Assembly (NCBI GenBank): GCA_022402465.1
Contig: JAKRSH010000031.1
Coordinates: forward strand, 62,001 to 126,000
Direction of reading: 5' to 3'
Source: Leptospiraceae bacterium
GTDB taxonomy: Bacteria; Spirochaetota; Leptospiria; Leptospirales; Leptospiraceae
DNA length: 64,000 bases
Position 1 is the first letter of the stretch, and each line of letters opens with the position of its first letter. Position numbers and translations under genes: made by a program. Shown one piece after another: positions 1 through 8,780 of the stretch. The notes beneath the pieces were generated by a model. It searched no databases. It was given only the letters and a program-made list of their open reading frames with translations, and was not told where the DNA came from.

Positions 1-155
1 ATCCTATAATTCATAGGGGCAATTTAGATATAATCTATGTTAGTAATAATTATTTTTTTATAATTTTTTTGAAAAAAAATATGTTTAGGAAATAAATATA
101 TTGACAGTTTGAATAATATCTGAAAATGTTTTGATACTATTCAAGGAGATTATTG

Positions 156-788
156 ATGACAAGTAAAGTAAAAGGGCTAGTAATAGCTCTAGTTGTAACT
201 ACTTTTGTTGTAGGAAATTGTACTTCTATTGGTCACGGTGCAACTATGAAGAATGAATTGGCTGTAAAGTCAGACATTCACACTAATGTTGCAAGACCAG
301 TAGAATTTACACATGAAATTAGAGAAACCAATGTATCTGGCGAAGCAGAAGCTATGATCATTTGGATTCCTTTCGTTTTCGATGCTGGACTAACTGCGGT
401 TGGTTTAGTCGGTAAAGTTGGTGGAGCTGTATTAGGCGGAGTCGGTGGAGCTGTAAGTGCAATTCCTGTTGTAGGAAAGAAAGCTGGCGAAAAAGTTGCT
501 AACGGTGCAAACACTGTAAGTAATCTTGGACCAATCCTAGCGAATGCTTACCTTCTTCCTCTTTCCAACGAAGCAGAAAATAAAGCAATCTATGCTAATA
601 ATATTGATGGTATACTTAGAACGAATGTTGAAGCTTCTATAAGCATCGAATATTTAATCTTCAAGAACTATAAAGTAAAAGTTACTGGAAAGCCAGTAAT
701 CGTTAAAAATATCGGACCTATGAGTGATTCTAGACTAGCTAAAATCCAAACTCTTAGAGCTGTAAACAAATATATTGAGGAAAACTAA
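156..788 (+). CDS. Putative lipoprotein with glycine-zipper segment (tandem paralogue A)
   Basis: I do not recognise a named family. The protein is about 210 residues with an N-terminal export signal ending in VVGNC, a loose spirochaete-type lipobox, so it is probably lipidated. Residues ~65-115 are rich in Gly/Ala/Val (GKVGGAVLGGVGGAV) and look like a membrane-associating glycine zipper. The C-terminal ~80 residues match the following gene: both have a KV-V-GHP/KPV stretch followed by LGP or IGP and M/VS-D/E. I chose the ATG at 156 over the in-frame TTG just before it because AAGGAG at 143-148 is correctly spaced. The next gene starts one base after this stop, so the two are co-translated. 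The function is unknown. Confidence 0.8.
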   Translation: MTSKVKGLVIALVVTTFVVGNCTSIGHGATMKNELAVKSDIHTNVARPVEFTHEIRETNVSGEAEAMIIWIPFVFDAGLTAVGLVGKVGGAVLGGVGGAVSAIPVVGKKAGEKVANGANTVSNLGPILANAYLLPLSNEAENKAIYANNIDGILRTNVEASISIEYLIFKNYKVKVTGKPVIVKNIGPMSDSRLAKIQTLRAVNKYIEEN

Positions 789-789
789 G

Positions 790-1356
790 ATGAAAAAATA
801 TTTAACACTAGTTATTTTATCAACTGTAGTGGGTCTCATTGGATGTGTTTCTTCTGGTAAAGACAACGCTACTTTTCACCCTGAATTGAATACAACTTCT
901 CAACAAATCGTTGTAAGACCTACCGAATCTACTTTATTAGTTGACACTAATACTTGGGTAGAGGGTGTTTCTTACGAAGGTTCTGAGCTTTTTGGAATTT
1001 CTTTCTTTGAGAATAGATTTGTATCTCCTACTCTTTTGAACAAAGAGGGTTATGATGCTTATACTTTGGATGCTATCAATGATGCTATCCAAAAGTCTAA
1101 GTCTGACTCTTTTCAAGTAGTAAAGACTGAAGTGGAAGCTTTCGTATTCCCTTCTAAATTCTTTGCTATTTATGGAACTTACAAAGTTTCTGTAAAAGGT
1201 CACCCAGTAAAATACAAATTCCTTGGACCAGTTTCTGAAGCGAAAGCTGATGAAGTGTATGCAAGAGGAATTGCAAAGAAAGGTTTGGCTTTGGAAGATG
1301 CGGCAACACCACTTTATCCTGAGCAAAATCTAAGACCAGAGTGCTGTAAGAAATAA
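790..1356 (+). CDS. Putative lipoprotein (tandem paralogue B)
   Basis: Lipoprotein of about 188 residues: the signal sequence MKKYLTLVILSTVVGLIGC ends in a lipobox with Cys19. It is a diverged duplicate of the preceding gene. The C-terminal part (YKVSVKGHPVKYKFLGPVSEAKAD) aligns with that protein, but the glycine-rich central insert is missing. The ATG at 790 follows GAGG at 777-780, and the previous stop ends at 788. An upstream in-frame TTG at 775 lies inside the previous gene and is less likely. A strong terminator follows, so these two genes form a complete short operon. The biochemical role is unknown; an outer-envelope location is inferred. Confidence 0.82.
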   Translation: MKKYLTLVILSTVVGLIGCVSSGKDNATFHPELNTTSQQIVVRPTESTLLVDTNTWVEGVSYEGSELFGISFFENRFVSPTLLNKEGYDAYTLDAINDAIQKSKSDSFQVVKTEVEAFVFPSKFFAIYGTYKVSVKGHPVKYKFLGPVSEAKADEVYARGIAKKGLALEDAATPLYPEQNLRPECCKK

Positions 1357-1378
1357 TCTTTCTAGCAATCTAGTTGAG

Positions 1379-1406
1379 AAAAGGGACTTTAGGGTCCCTT
1401 TTTTTA
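1379..1406 (+). terminator. Rho-independent terminator of the lipoprotein pair
   Basis: The inverted repeat AAGGGAC / GTCCCTT (1381-1387 and 1394-1400) encloses a short loop and is followed directly by a run of T to 1405. It lies 25 nt after the second lipoprotein stop. Confidence 0.88.
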
Positions 1407-1438
1407 TGCCTTGTGAATTTCTTGTTTTTGAAACTCTA

Positions 1439-1466
1439 TTGACGGAATTGCTATAAATTGAATAAT
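1439..1466 (+). promoter_or_regulatory. Putative sigma-70 promoter giving a leaderless mRNA
   Basis: TTGACG (1439-1444), a 16-nt spacer and AATAAT (1461-1466) end 7 nt before the ATG at 1474. No Shine-Dalgarno sequence is visible, so transcription probably begins at or next to the start codon. This is inferred from spacing only. Confidence 0.5.
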
Positions 1467-1473
1467 TCTCTTT

Positions 1474-2655
1474 ATGATTGCAACAACTCAAAAGCCTAAA
1501 TTTGATCTTTTTAATCCAACAGAATCACATATATCTCTTCGGGAGTCTGTTTCCAATTTTGCTGAAAGAGAAATGGATCTTCAAGCAACAGAACATGACG
1601 AAAAGGAAACATTCAATCTACCTTTATTTAAGAGGCTCGGATCTGAGCTTGGTCTATTTGGTATTACTATTCCAGAAGAAGCGGGAGGTCATGGTTTAGA
1701 TCCTTTGGCAAGTGTTATTGTTCATGAAGAGATGTCTCGCTTTGATCCAGCTTTTACTCTTTCCTATCTAGCTCATGAAGTGCTGTTTGTGAATAATTTT
1801 TATTATAGTTCAAATAAGGAGCAGCAATCAAGATACCTCTCTAAAGTTCTAAGTGCGGAGTGGATAGGTGGTATGGGAATGACAGAACCAGGTGCAGGAA
1901 CTGATGTGCTTGGGATGTCTACTGTTGCAAAGAAAGTTGGCAATAAATACATTTTGAACGGAACGAAGCAATACATAACAAATGGAAACACTTCATCGGT
2001 CTTTGTTGTTTACGCAAAACTAGATTCCATCAATAACCGTAAGACTACGGCTTTTATAGTCGAATCTTCCTATAAAGGATTCTCTGTAGGAAAGAAAGAA
2101 GAGAAGATGGGAATGCGAGGTTCGCCTACAACACAATTGATTTTTGAAGATTGTGAAGTCCCAGAATCGAATTTACTTGGTGTTGAAGATGGCGCATTAA
2201 CGCATATGATGCGAAATCTTGAAATTGAGAGAGTTACTCTTGCCGCTCAATCTCTCGGTATTGCTCGAAGATGTATAGATATAATGTGTGATTATTCTAT
2301 GCGCTATAGGGAAGCTTTTGGGAAAAAACTTTCCGAGTTCGGACAAATACAAAGAATGATTGCGGAATCTTATGCAGATCTTGCAGCTGCAAGAGCATTA
2401 GTTTATCAAGTAGCATCAGAAATACATCCTGAGAATAGATCTTCTTTGGGTGCTGCAAGTGCTAAATTGGTAGCAACTCAAATGGGAGAGAGAGTATCCA
2501 GAAACGCGATACAAGTCTTAGGTGGTTATGGTTATTGTAGAGAGTATCCCGTAGAGAGGCTACATAGAGATTCCATTTTACTTTCGATAGGCGGTGGAAC
2601 AAATGAAGCTATGCAGAAAAATATAGTTTCAGATTTGCGTCGCATGTATACTTAA
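1474..2655 (+). CDS. Acyl-CoA dehydrogenase, isovaleryl-CoA dehydrogenase type
   Basis: FAD-dependent alpha,beta-dehydrogenation of an acyl-CoA, passing electrons to ETF. All three domains are present at the usual length (393 residues). The flavin/substrate loop GMGMTEPGAGTD lies near 133-144, and the C-terminal YGYCREYPVERLHRD is typical. The usual catalytic Glu in the C-terminal I-Y-E-G-T motif is replaced (IGGGTNE). A Glu instead sits at residue 252 in NLEIER, the position used by isovaleryl-CoA dehydrogenase (Glu254). This points to branched-chain acyl-CoA oxidation, for example leucine breakdown, but the substrate is not proven. There is no Shine-Dalgarno; see the promoter directly upstream. 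Confidence 0.92.
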   Translation: MIATTQKPKFDLFNPTESHISLRESVSNFAEREMDLQATEHDEKETFNLPLFKRLGSELGLFGITIPEEAGGHGLDPLASVIVHEEMSRFDPAFTLSYLAHEVLFVNNFYYSSNKEQQSRYLSKVLSAEWIGGMGMTEPGAGTDVLGMSTVAKKVGNKYILNGTKQYITNGNTSSVFVVYAKLDSINNRKTTAFIVESSYKGFSVGKKEEKMGMRGSPTTQLIFEDCEVPESNLLGVEDGALTHMMRNLEIERVTLAAQSLGIARRCIDIMCDYSMRYREAFGKKLSEFGQIQRMIAESYADLAAARALVYQVASEIHPENRSSLGAASAKLVATQMGERVSRNAIQVLGGYGYCREYPVERLHRDSILLSIGGGTNEAMQKNIVSDLRRMYT

Positions 2656-2700
2656 ATTTAAAGTTAATTTTTATAGCTTTGATATTATTCTAATTCTTTA

Positions 2701-4263
2701 ATGCATACTAGAAATTCTCTTTCGCCAGACCTTTTTGAAACAATTGTTATAGGAACGGGACTTGGTTCCCTTTCCTATGCCGCCTTAGCTGCGAATAAAG
2801 GGAAGAAAGTTCTTGTTTTCGAAAAGGCAGCCGAGCCTGGAGGTTGTGCTTCTTCTTATACAAAAAATGGAATCCGATATGAGGCTGGAGCAACCACCTT
2901 AGTTGGAATAGAATCTGGTTTACCTATTAATGAACTAATGAAAGAGCTTGGGATATCCCTTGGAAACTTACCATTGGTTATTCTGCCCAAATCTATGAAG
3001 GTAAAGATGAAAGATTCCCATTCAGAAAGCCCAGCTAAGGAATTTATTGAAAGGAATAATAACCGTTCGGAGTGGATGCAAGAGGTCGCTCATCATTTTG
3101 GAGAAAGACAGAAGCAGAAAAGATTTTGGGGACTTATGTTCTTCTTATCTGATCATGTATGGGATGTCTCTTCGAGATTAATTCGTTTTCCTTTTAGAAA
3201 TCTAACAGATGTTTTAAGGACAATTCTAAAATTGAAGGCTAAAGATATAATACTTTTCCTATTCTCTTTGGTGCGAATTGAGAGTTTATTAATGTTTCCA
3301 GGTTTTCCTAAATCAAAAGAGTTCAAGAAATTTCTTGATGAGCAATTATTGATTACTGTTCAAACAAATTCTAAGAAAGCTCCAACGACTTTGGCGTCCG
3401 CAGGATTGACCTATGCCCATCTAGACAATTACTATGTCTTAGGAGGAATAGGGGAATTAGCAAGATTTTTAGTTGATTTTATTATTTCAAAAGGAGGTGA
3501 AGTGTATTTCAAAGAAGAGATTATCGAAATCCAAATTGATAAAAAAGACTCGAACATTTTGTATTCAGTTCTCACTAGGAAAAATAAAACTTACTTCACA
3601 ACTTCAATTGTCTCCGGGATTCCAATATGGAATCTACCAAAACTATTTGAAAATACTAATAATCCCACTCAAAAAAAGTTTCATCAATATATAAAGAGAA
3701 GAAGCAATCGATATGATAAAAATATCTGGGGAGCATTTAACATTTCTATTTTAATGGAAGATTTTCTTGGTGATGAAGATTGCATTCACTTTCAATTTCA
3801 TCTAGAGGAAGAGCTTCCATATGGATTAGGCGATTCAATCTTTATTTCTTTGTCTCACATAAGTGATGATAAGCGATGTGCTAAAGGTCAAAGAGTATTG
3901 GCAATTTCCACTCATGCAGCAAATCCTGAATCTTGGGATAGAAGAGAAGATTCTTACAAAAATAAAAAGCAAGAAATTATCTCAAAAGTAATCGAATACC
4001 TTGAAAAGAATTGGAAAGGATTTTCTAAAGATAAAATTTTACAAATACAAGCTGCCTCTCCTGCAACATGGGAAGTATGGACAGGACGTTACCAAGGAAG
4101 AGTTGGTGGAATACCAGCTAGTTATTTCAAGAATTTGTTGACTTACCCGAGTTCTTTTACTCCGTCAAAAGGTTTCTACTTACTTGGAGATACAGTCTAC
4201 CCAGGCCAAGGAATTCCTGGAGTTGTATTGGGAGCATTGAATCTCTTTAAGAGATTAGGTTGA
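2701..4263 (+). CDS. FAD-dependent oxidoreductase, carotenoid isomerase / phytoene desaturase-like
   Basis: This 520-residue protein starts with a Rossmann FAD-binding motif (VIGTGLGSLSYAALAANKG, residues ~16-34). The Glu at the end of strand 2 is in VFEKAAEPGG, followed by CASSY and GIRYEAGA, as in the CrtI/CrtISO/retinol-saturase group. The C-terminal FAD-contact segment GFYLLGDTVYPGQGIPGV is also characteristic. The group acts on polyenes and related hydrophobic substrates, and Leptospira make carotenoid-like pigments in some species, but the substrate cannot be read from sequence. It lies 45 nt after the acyl-CoA dehydrogenase and 34 nt before thrB, so the three may be co-transcribed. No clear ribosome site is seen before ATG 2701. 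Confidence 0.85.
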   Translation: MHTRNSLSPDLFETIVIGTGLGSLSYAALAANKGKKVLVFEKAAEPGGCASSYTKNGIRYEAGATTLVGIESGLPINELMKELGISLGNLPLVILPKSMKVKMKDSHSESPAKEFIERNNNRSEWMQEVAHHFGERQKQKRFWGLMFFLSDHVWDVSSRLIRFPFRNLTDVLRTILKLKAKDIILFLFSLVRIESLLMFPGFPKSKEFKKFLDEQLLITVQTNSKKAPTTLASAGLTYAHLDNYYVLGGIGELARFLVDFIISKGGEVYFKEEIIEIQIDKKDSNILYSVLTRKNKTYFTTSIVSGIPIWNLPKLFENTNNPTQKKFHQYIKRRSNRYDKNIWGAFNISILMEDFLGDEDCIHFQFHLEEELPYGLGDSIFISLSHISDDKRCAKGQRVLAISTHAANPESWDRREDSYKNKKQEIISKVIEYLEKNWKGFSKDKILQIQAASPATWEVWTGRYQGRVGGIPASYFKNLLTYPSSFTPSKGFYLLGDTVYPGQGIPGVVLGALNLFKRLG

Positions 4264-4297
4264 TCGTTTTCTAGCTCTCTAGAAATCTGGTTTGAGT

Positions 4298-5251
4298 ATG
4301 TCTCTCAACAAAAGAGTATCCATCAGAGTTCCTGGAACAGCAGCAAATTTAGGACCTGGATTTGATATTTTGGGGATGGCGCTGAATCTCTATAACGAAT
4401 TTGAGTTTATTTTAAATGATACTTCTAATTTCAATCTATCTATGCGAAATGGACATTCTGTACCTTTTGAGGCTAAAGATGATTTAACTCTTCATTCCTA
4501 TAAACAGTATTTTCAGATTTTTTTAAATTCTATAGAACCACCGACGTACGATTGTAAGATGAACTTAGAGCTACCCATGAAAGGAGGATTAGGTTCCAGT
4601 GCTTCAGCTGTAGTTGCGGGTTTTTGCTTCGCTAGAGAGGTTCATAAAGCTTTGTTTAAAGAGATTGCTCTACCATCAGTTGGTAGATTTTTGTATGAAC
4701 TTGCTATGCAAGAAGGCCATCCTGATAATACTAGTCCAGCCTACTTGGGCGGTTATGTTCTATCTTATTTTGATAGAAAAGATCATTTAAGCTACTACCA
4801 AAAGCGCTTTCCTCAGTCAGCGGCAGTGTATATTTTCACACCTCATCTAGAAGTCTCGACACATGAAAGTCGTAAAGTACTACCTAAATCCTATAGCACA
4901 GAAGATGTCATATTCAATATGACAAGAATAGCAACATGGATACAGTATTTTGATACAAGACGTTTTTCTGATTTAAAACTTGCTTTGCAAGATAGAATTC
5001 ATACACCTTATCGTATACATGCGATAGAACCCTTACAAGAGATTATTCGTCTTGTAGAGAAGAAACAAATGGCATATTGTCTCTCAGGTTCGGGGCCTAC
5101 CTTATTGATTTTTATGGAGAGGAAGAAAGTTTCTCAATTAGAGAAATCACTTTTTATAGAAATTTCTGAAATCATGAAATCATTGAATACTGATTATATA
5201 TTAAGAAGAGCCAAATCAGATAATATTGGCACAACTATAAAGATTAAGTAA
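4298..5251 (+). CDS. thrB: Homoserine kinase
   Basis: GHMP-family kinase that phosphorylates homoserine to O-phosphohomoserine on the threonine pathway. It has the N-terminal substrate motif RVPGTAANLGPGFD (~8-21), the ATP loop KGGLGSSASAVVAGF (~91-105) and the C-terminal motif CLSGSGPT (~259-266). The 317-residue length is normal for the family. I chose ATG 4298 over a TTG two codons earlier; neither has a convincing Shine-Dalgarno. The stop codon abuts the stop of the convergent gene with no base between them, so neither gene has its own terminator here. No other thr genes lie nearby. Confidence 0.92.
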   Translation: MSLNKRVSIRVPGTAANLGPGFDILGMALNLYNEFEFILNDTSNFNLSMRNGHSVPFEAKDDLTLHSYKQYFQIFLNSIEPPTYDCKMNLELPMKGGLGSSASAVVAGFCFAREVHKALFKEIALPSVGRFLYELAMQEGHPDNTSPAYLGGYVLSYFDRKDHLSYYQKRFPQSAAVYIFTPHLEVSTHESRKVLPKSYSTEDVIFNMTRIATWIQYFDTRRFSDLKLALQDRIHTPYRIHAIEPLQEIIRLVEKKQMAYCLSGSGPTLLIFMERKKVSQLEKSLFIEISEIMKSLNTDYILRRAKSDNIGTTIKIK

Positions 5252-5914
5252 TTAATCATTGTCATCACTACCATCCTCATCTGAACCTTCCTCTTGTCCC
5301 CAATCAAAAGTGCCCTCTCGGTTACGTTTTGCACGGTTTAAACCTGGTTGGATCTTTGTTATTGTAAATGTGAATTTCATTCTTTCATTTCCACTTTTGT
5401 TAAAAAAGAAGGAAGAACTCATGCTTATTTCAACAAAGTTAATCATACGCTCCTTAACTACCTTATCACTTAGCCGAAAATCTGCAGTATGACCAATGAT
5501 TTCATTGCTTTCGAGAGTTTCTTTGGAATCCATCTTGGAATAGATATCCATTCGGGGAGGTTTATAAAGGACTAATCCATTTTTTTGGATGCTAATGTCG
5601 TAGTCTTCGGAGTCTCTTGCTTTTTTGAAATGGAAAACTAAATGGTCTTCGGTGATTGCTTTGGTAAGAGTTTGAATGTTTCCGATTTTTTTTCCAATGG
5701 CAAAATGAGCTATTCTTTCAATCTCATTTACAACTAGATCATAGCTGTCGCCAACAGAAATTGGATTAGGCAATTCAAGAGACTTCATTCTAATGATGGG
5801 TAGAATGAACTGGTTGATAATGATTAGAAATAGGCCTACTATAGAAATCGAGAAAAAAATCCAAAGAACAATTGTTTGGCTGTCCTGTAGAAGTATTCCT
5901 AGGGGTAGGCTCAC
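5252..5914 (-). CDS. Hypothetical protein with one N-terminal membrane segment
   Basis: Not recognised. The 220-residue protein has one hydrophobic segment (about residues 14-40, IVLWIFFSISIVGLFLIII) that anchors a soluble domain, and an acidic C-terminus rich in Asp/Glu/Gly. The start is a GTG whose G is shared with the TAG stop of the upstream gene (TAGTG), indicating translational coupling. The basic stretch RAKRNRE lies near residue 196. The gene converges exactly on thrB. A structural envelope role is possible but not shown. Confidence 0.75.
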   Translation of the reverse strand: MSLPLGILLQDSQTIVLWIFFSISIVGLFLIIINQFILPIIRMKSLELPNPISVGDSYDLVVNEIERIAHFAIGKKIGNIQTLTKAITEDHLVFHFKKARDSEDYDISIQKNGLVLYKPPRMDIYSKMDSKETLESNEIIGHTADFRLSDKVVKERMINFVEISMSSSFFFNKSGNERMKFTFTITKIQPGLNRAKRNREGTFDWGQEEGSDEDGSDDND

Positions 5915-6261
5915 TATCTTTTTACATCTAGGTTGTGTTTATCGTCCTCTCTTTGAACGGGAAACCTTGTGATAAGTGAAAGTAAGTCTTTGACCTGCTC
6001 AGCACTGATTACCTGAGACATTCTTTCTTCTAAGCTAATAGGAGACGGCTTCATTACCAAATCTTCTAGCTTTAATTTTTCTTTTTTACTATCCTCTGCT
6101 TCTTTTTTATTACCAGGCAATTTAAGATTGGCATGGATTTCTTCAACTTTCTCATCCTTCTTGGATGGATTGAGTGGAAGTTCAACATCCTGCCCAGGCA
6201 AACCCGATTTTGGCATGAAAGCAGCGGAATTTAGATACTGCTGTATATTTGTTACATTCAT
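5914..6261 (-). CDS. Hypothetical small charged protein
   Basis: Not recognised. About 115 residues, highly charged (Lys/Glu), with no signal peptide or membrane segment. The middle region (~30-70) is low in hydrophobics and probably disordered, followed by a likely helix (SLEERMSQVISAEQVKDLL). Two ATGs lie six bases apart. GGAGG (complement of 6271-6275) is 9 nt from the second (6261) but only 3 nt from the first (6267), so I prefer 6261. It is coupled to the downstream membrane protein by a one-base overlap, which suggests the two work together. Confidence 0.7.
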   Translation of the reverse strand: MNVTNIQQYLNSAAFMPKSGLPGQDVELPLNPSKKDEKVEEIHANLKLPGNKKEAEDSKKEKLKLEDLVMKPSPISLEERMSQVISAEQVKDLLSLITRFPVQREDDKHNLDVKR

Positions 6262-6414
6262 AGTCATAAACCTCCGTGTTTATGCACATGGAAAAATAGT
6301 TTTTCCTCTGTCGTACTTATCGGCTAAACGGCTTCCTGCTTTAGTAAAAATAGAGAAAATTACCAAAAATTTTCCATTTGCACAAAACCCCAAACCGTAC
6401 GACCTTGGTTTGCA

Positions 6415-7488
6415 ATGGAACAAAATACCCCTTTTTGGAAAAAATACCTCGATTTTAAAAATCTCCCATTAGATAGCAAAGTTTTCTTAGGAGTGATTGC
6501 AGCTCTTTTGGTTTATGTCGCTACTACTCTACCGACCATCATTAAGTCTTTTACAAATAAAAATTCCATTTCTATAGATGGAACTACTTACAATATTGAA
6601 GATTTAGAAAAAGAGAAGCCACAGATTTATGTAAAGTATAGAAATGATTTGGCCTCTTTGTTGAAAGAAAGCTTCAGTCAGTTTGCAGAAGCCAAAATTC
6701 TTGAATTAGCTGCCAAACAAGAAGGACTCGAATCTCCTGATGATGTTCTTAAGAAAGGATTTACCGCAACTGAACCTTCTGATGAAGAAATAATTTCTAT
6801 TTACAACCAATACAAAAACCAATTGGGTGATAGACCCATAGAAGAAGCCAAAGATTTGATCCGTAAGCAAATGCTTATGCAACAAGAAAGAGCATTTGCA
6901 CAAAATATTCAGAAAGATCTCATTAAAAAATATGAAGTTAAGTTTAATATTGCTGAACCTCCTGTTGTCCGTATGGAAGTTCCAGAGGGCGAGAACCCAA
7001 CGACTGGACCTAAAAATGCTAAGGTGACAATCATTGAATTCTCGGATTTTGAGTGCCCTTTCTGTAAAAGAAGCCAAGAAGTAAATCGTAGACTTCGAGA
7101 TAAATACAAAGATAAGATTCGTTGGGTGTTTAGAGACTTTCCATTGGATTTTCATCCGAACGCAATGTACGCTCATATGGCAGTGAATTGCGCAATTCCT
7201 CAGAACAAATATTGGGAAATCTTCAATGTTTTGTTTGACAACTCTGGTGATTTGGAAAGATCTAACGTAGATTATCTGGTCACTAAAAATGGATTAGATA
7301 AAACAAAATACAACCAATGTATGAAAGAAAATGAAAGAAAACTAGTTTCCGAAATTCAAGCAGATATCCAAGAAGGACAGAAGTTTGGTGTCTCTGGAAC
7401 CCCAGCATTTTTCATCAATGGTATCTTTGTAAGTGGGGCACTTCCCTATGAGCATTTCGAAGAAATAATTGAGAAAGAATTGAATTAA
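6415..7488 (+). CDS. Membrane-anchored DsbA-family thiol:disulfide oxidoreductase
   Basis: 357 residues. One N-terminal transmembrane segment (~22-42) directs the rest to the periplasm. A helical region follows (~45-180), reminiscent of SurA/PpiC N-terminal helices. The C-terminal thioredoxin-fold domain has the active site C214-P-F-C217 in FSDFECPFCKRS and the cis-proline loop GVSGTPAFFING. This is the Thioredoxin_4/DsbA-like architecture of BdbD or DsbG-like proteins. It probably oxidises or isomerises disulfides in exported proteins. The partner DsbB/VKOR is not in this window. ATG 6415 has no clear Shine-Dalgarno. The gene is monocistronic between a divergent hypothetical and mdh. Confidence 0.88.
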   Translation: MEQNTPFWKKYLDFKNLPLDSKVFLGVIAALLVYVATTLPTIIKSFTNKNSISIDGTTYNIEDLEKEKPQIYVKYRNDLASLLKESFSQFAEAKILELAAKQEGLESPDDVLKKGFTATEPSDEEIISIYNQYKNQLGDRPIEEAKDLIRKQMLMQQERAFAQNIQKDLIKKYEVKFNIAEPPVVRMEVPEGENPTTGPKNAKVTIIEFSDFECPFCKRSQEVNRRLRDKYKDKIRWVFRDFPLDFHPNAMYAHMAVNCAIPQNKYWEIFNVLFDNSGDLERSNVDYLVTKNGLDKTKYNQCMKENERKLVSEIQADIQEGQKFGVSGTPAFFINGIFVSGALPYEHFEEIIEKELN

Positions 7489-7595
7489 ACCTAAACATCA
7501 GAAATCAGAATTTTGAAGTTTTCAAATGAATGGCTTTCTTACACAAATTTATGTATGAAGTGTTAAATTAAATTAAGTAAAAAAAGGAATAAAAT

Positions 7596-8576
7596 ATGAA
7601 TAAAGCAGTAAAAGTAGCAGTAACAGGTGGTGCAGGACAGATAGGATACTCCCTTCTTTTTAGAATTGCATCCGGGGCTATGTTTGGACCAGAGACACCA
7701 GTCGAATTGCAGTTGTTAGAACTTGAGCAAGCTCTTCCAGCAGCAAGAGGTGTAATCATGGAACTAGATGATTGTGCATTTCCATTATTGCAGAAAGTAT
7801 CAGTTTCTCATAAAGCAGAAGAAGCTTTTGCAGATGTAAACTGGGCGCTATTAGTTGGATCTGTTCCAAGAAAGGCTGGTATGGAAAGAGGAGATTTATT
7901 GAAAATCAACGGTGGTATCTTTACTTCCCAAGGTAAAGCAATTGAATCTTCAGCAGCAGCTGATGTAAGAATTCTTGTTGTTGGAAATCCTTGTAATACA
8001 AATTGCTTGATTGCGATGAACAATGCGAAAAAGATTCCATCGAACCGATGGTTTGCATTAACTAAGTTAGACGAGAATCGTGCTAAGTCCCAATTGGCTC
8101 AAAAAGCAGGAGTTCCTGTTTCTCAAGTTAGCAATATGACAATCTGGGGAAATCATTCTGCAACTCAGTATCCTGATTTTTTCAATGCAAAAGTAGCTGG
8201 GAAAGCGGCACCGGATGCAATCTCAGACCATGAGTGGCTTAAGGGAGAATTCATATCTTCCGTTCAGAAAAGAGGAGCAGCAATTATCGCTGCAAGAGGT
8301 CTCTCTTCTGCTGCATCAGCAGCCAACGCAGTAGTGGATACAGTTCGAAATATAATCACTCCTACAGCTAAAGATGATTGGTTCAGTGTAGCTGTGTGTT
8401 CTAACGGTGAATATGGTGTAGATAAGGGTCTTATCTTTGGATATCCAATTCGTTCTAATGGAAAGGAAGTTGAAATCGTAAAAGATCTTCCACTGAACGA
8501 ATTTGGTAAGGGAAAATTTGATCTGACACATACAGAACTTAAAGAAGAAAGAGACGAAGTTAAGGATATGATTTAA
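7596..8576 (+). CDS. mdh: Malate dehydrogenase
   Basis: NAD-dependent interconversion of malate and oxaloacetate in the TCA cycle, in the cytoplasm. The nucleotide loop TGGAGQIGY lies at residues 10-18. Substrate arginines are R92 and R98 ([10 protein letters not shown]) and R162, and the catalytic pair is D159 ([13 protein letters not shown]) with H187 ([13 protein letters not shown]). The 326-residue length fits the cytosolic-type (type 2) bacterial MDH. ATG 7596 follows AAAAAAGGA with good spacing. A terminator about 70 nt downstream closes the unit, so mdh is probably transcribed alone. Confidence 0.97.
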   Translation: MNKAVKVAVTGGAGQIGYSLLFRIASGAMFGPETPVELQLLELEQALPAARGVIMELDDCAFPLLQKVSVSHKAEEAFADVNWALLVGSVPRKAGMERGDLLKINGGIFTSQGKAIESSAAADVRILVVGNPCNTNCLIAMNNAKKIPSNRWFALTKLDENRAKSQLAQKAGVPVSQVSNMTIWGNHSATQYPDFFNAKVAGKAAPDAISDHEWLKGEFISSVQKRGAAIIAARGLSSAASAANAVVDTVRNIITPTAKDDWFSVAVCSNGEYGVDKGLIFGYPIRSNGKEVEIVKDLPLNEFGKGKFDLTHTELKEERDEVKDMI

Positions 8577-8647
8577 GGAAAAGATAATTCGTCTCTGTCG
8601 AAACTAATAAAGATTAGAGAACCTTATTAGAATCCATAAATGAAATT

Positions 8648-8676
8648 AAAAGGCGATGTCTTGCATCGCCTTTTTT
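8648..8676 (+). terminator. Rho-independent terminator after mdh
   Basis: AAAAGGCGATG (8648-8658) pairs with CATCGCCTTTT around a very short loop and is followed by six or more T to 8676. The A-rich 5' flank could let it act weakly in the other direction for lpxD as well. Confidence 0.88.
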
Positions 8677-8780
8677 GTAGGAAGGTAAATCGTTGAAATC
8701 CAGGTTCCTTGCGCTTTTGAAGATCTAAGACTAGGAAGCTTGTTCTGGGTATTGAAGTTATATTCTATAGTATCTCTAAT

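Noticed and set aside
101-106. TTGACA before the first lipoprotein as a promoter
   Set aside because: No -10 box at 16-18 nt. The nearest candidate (GATACT) is about 26 nt away, so I do not list it.
937-1326. Antisense open frame over the second lipoprotein gene
   Set aside because: Its composition mirrors the sense codons, it has no ribosome site, and the sense protein has a clear signal peptide.
6128-6472. Plus-strand open frame over the small charged protein and the dsbA-like start
   Set aside because: No ribosome site or protein-like pattern. The minus-strand gene has GGAGG and overlaps its partner in a coupled way.
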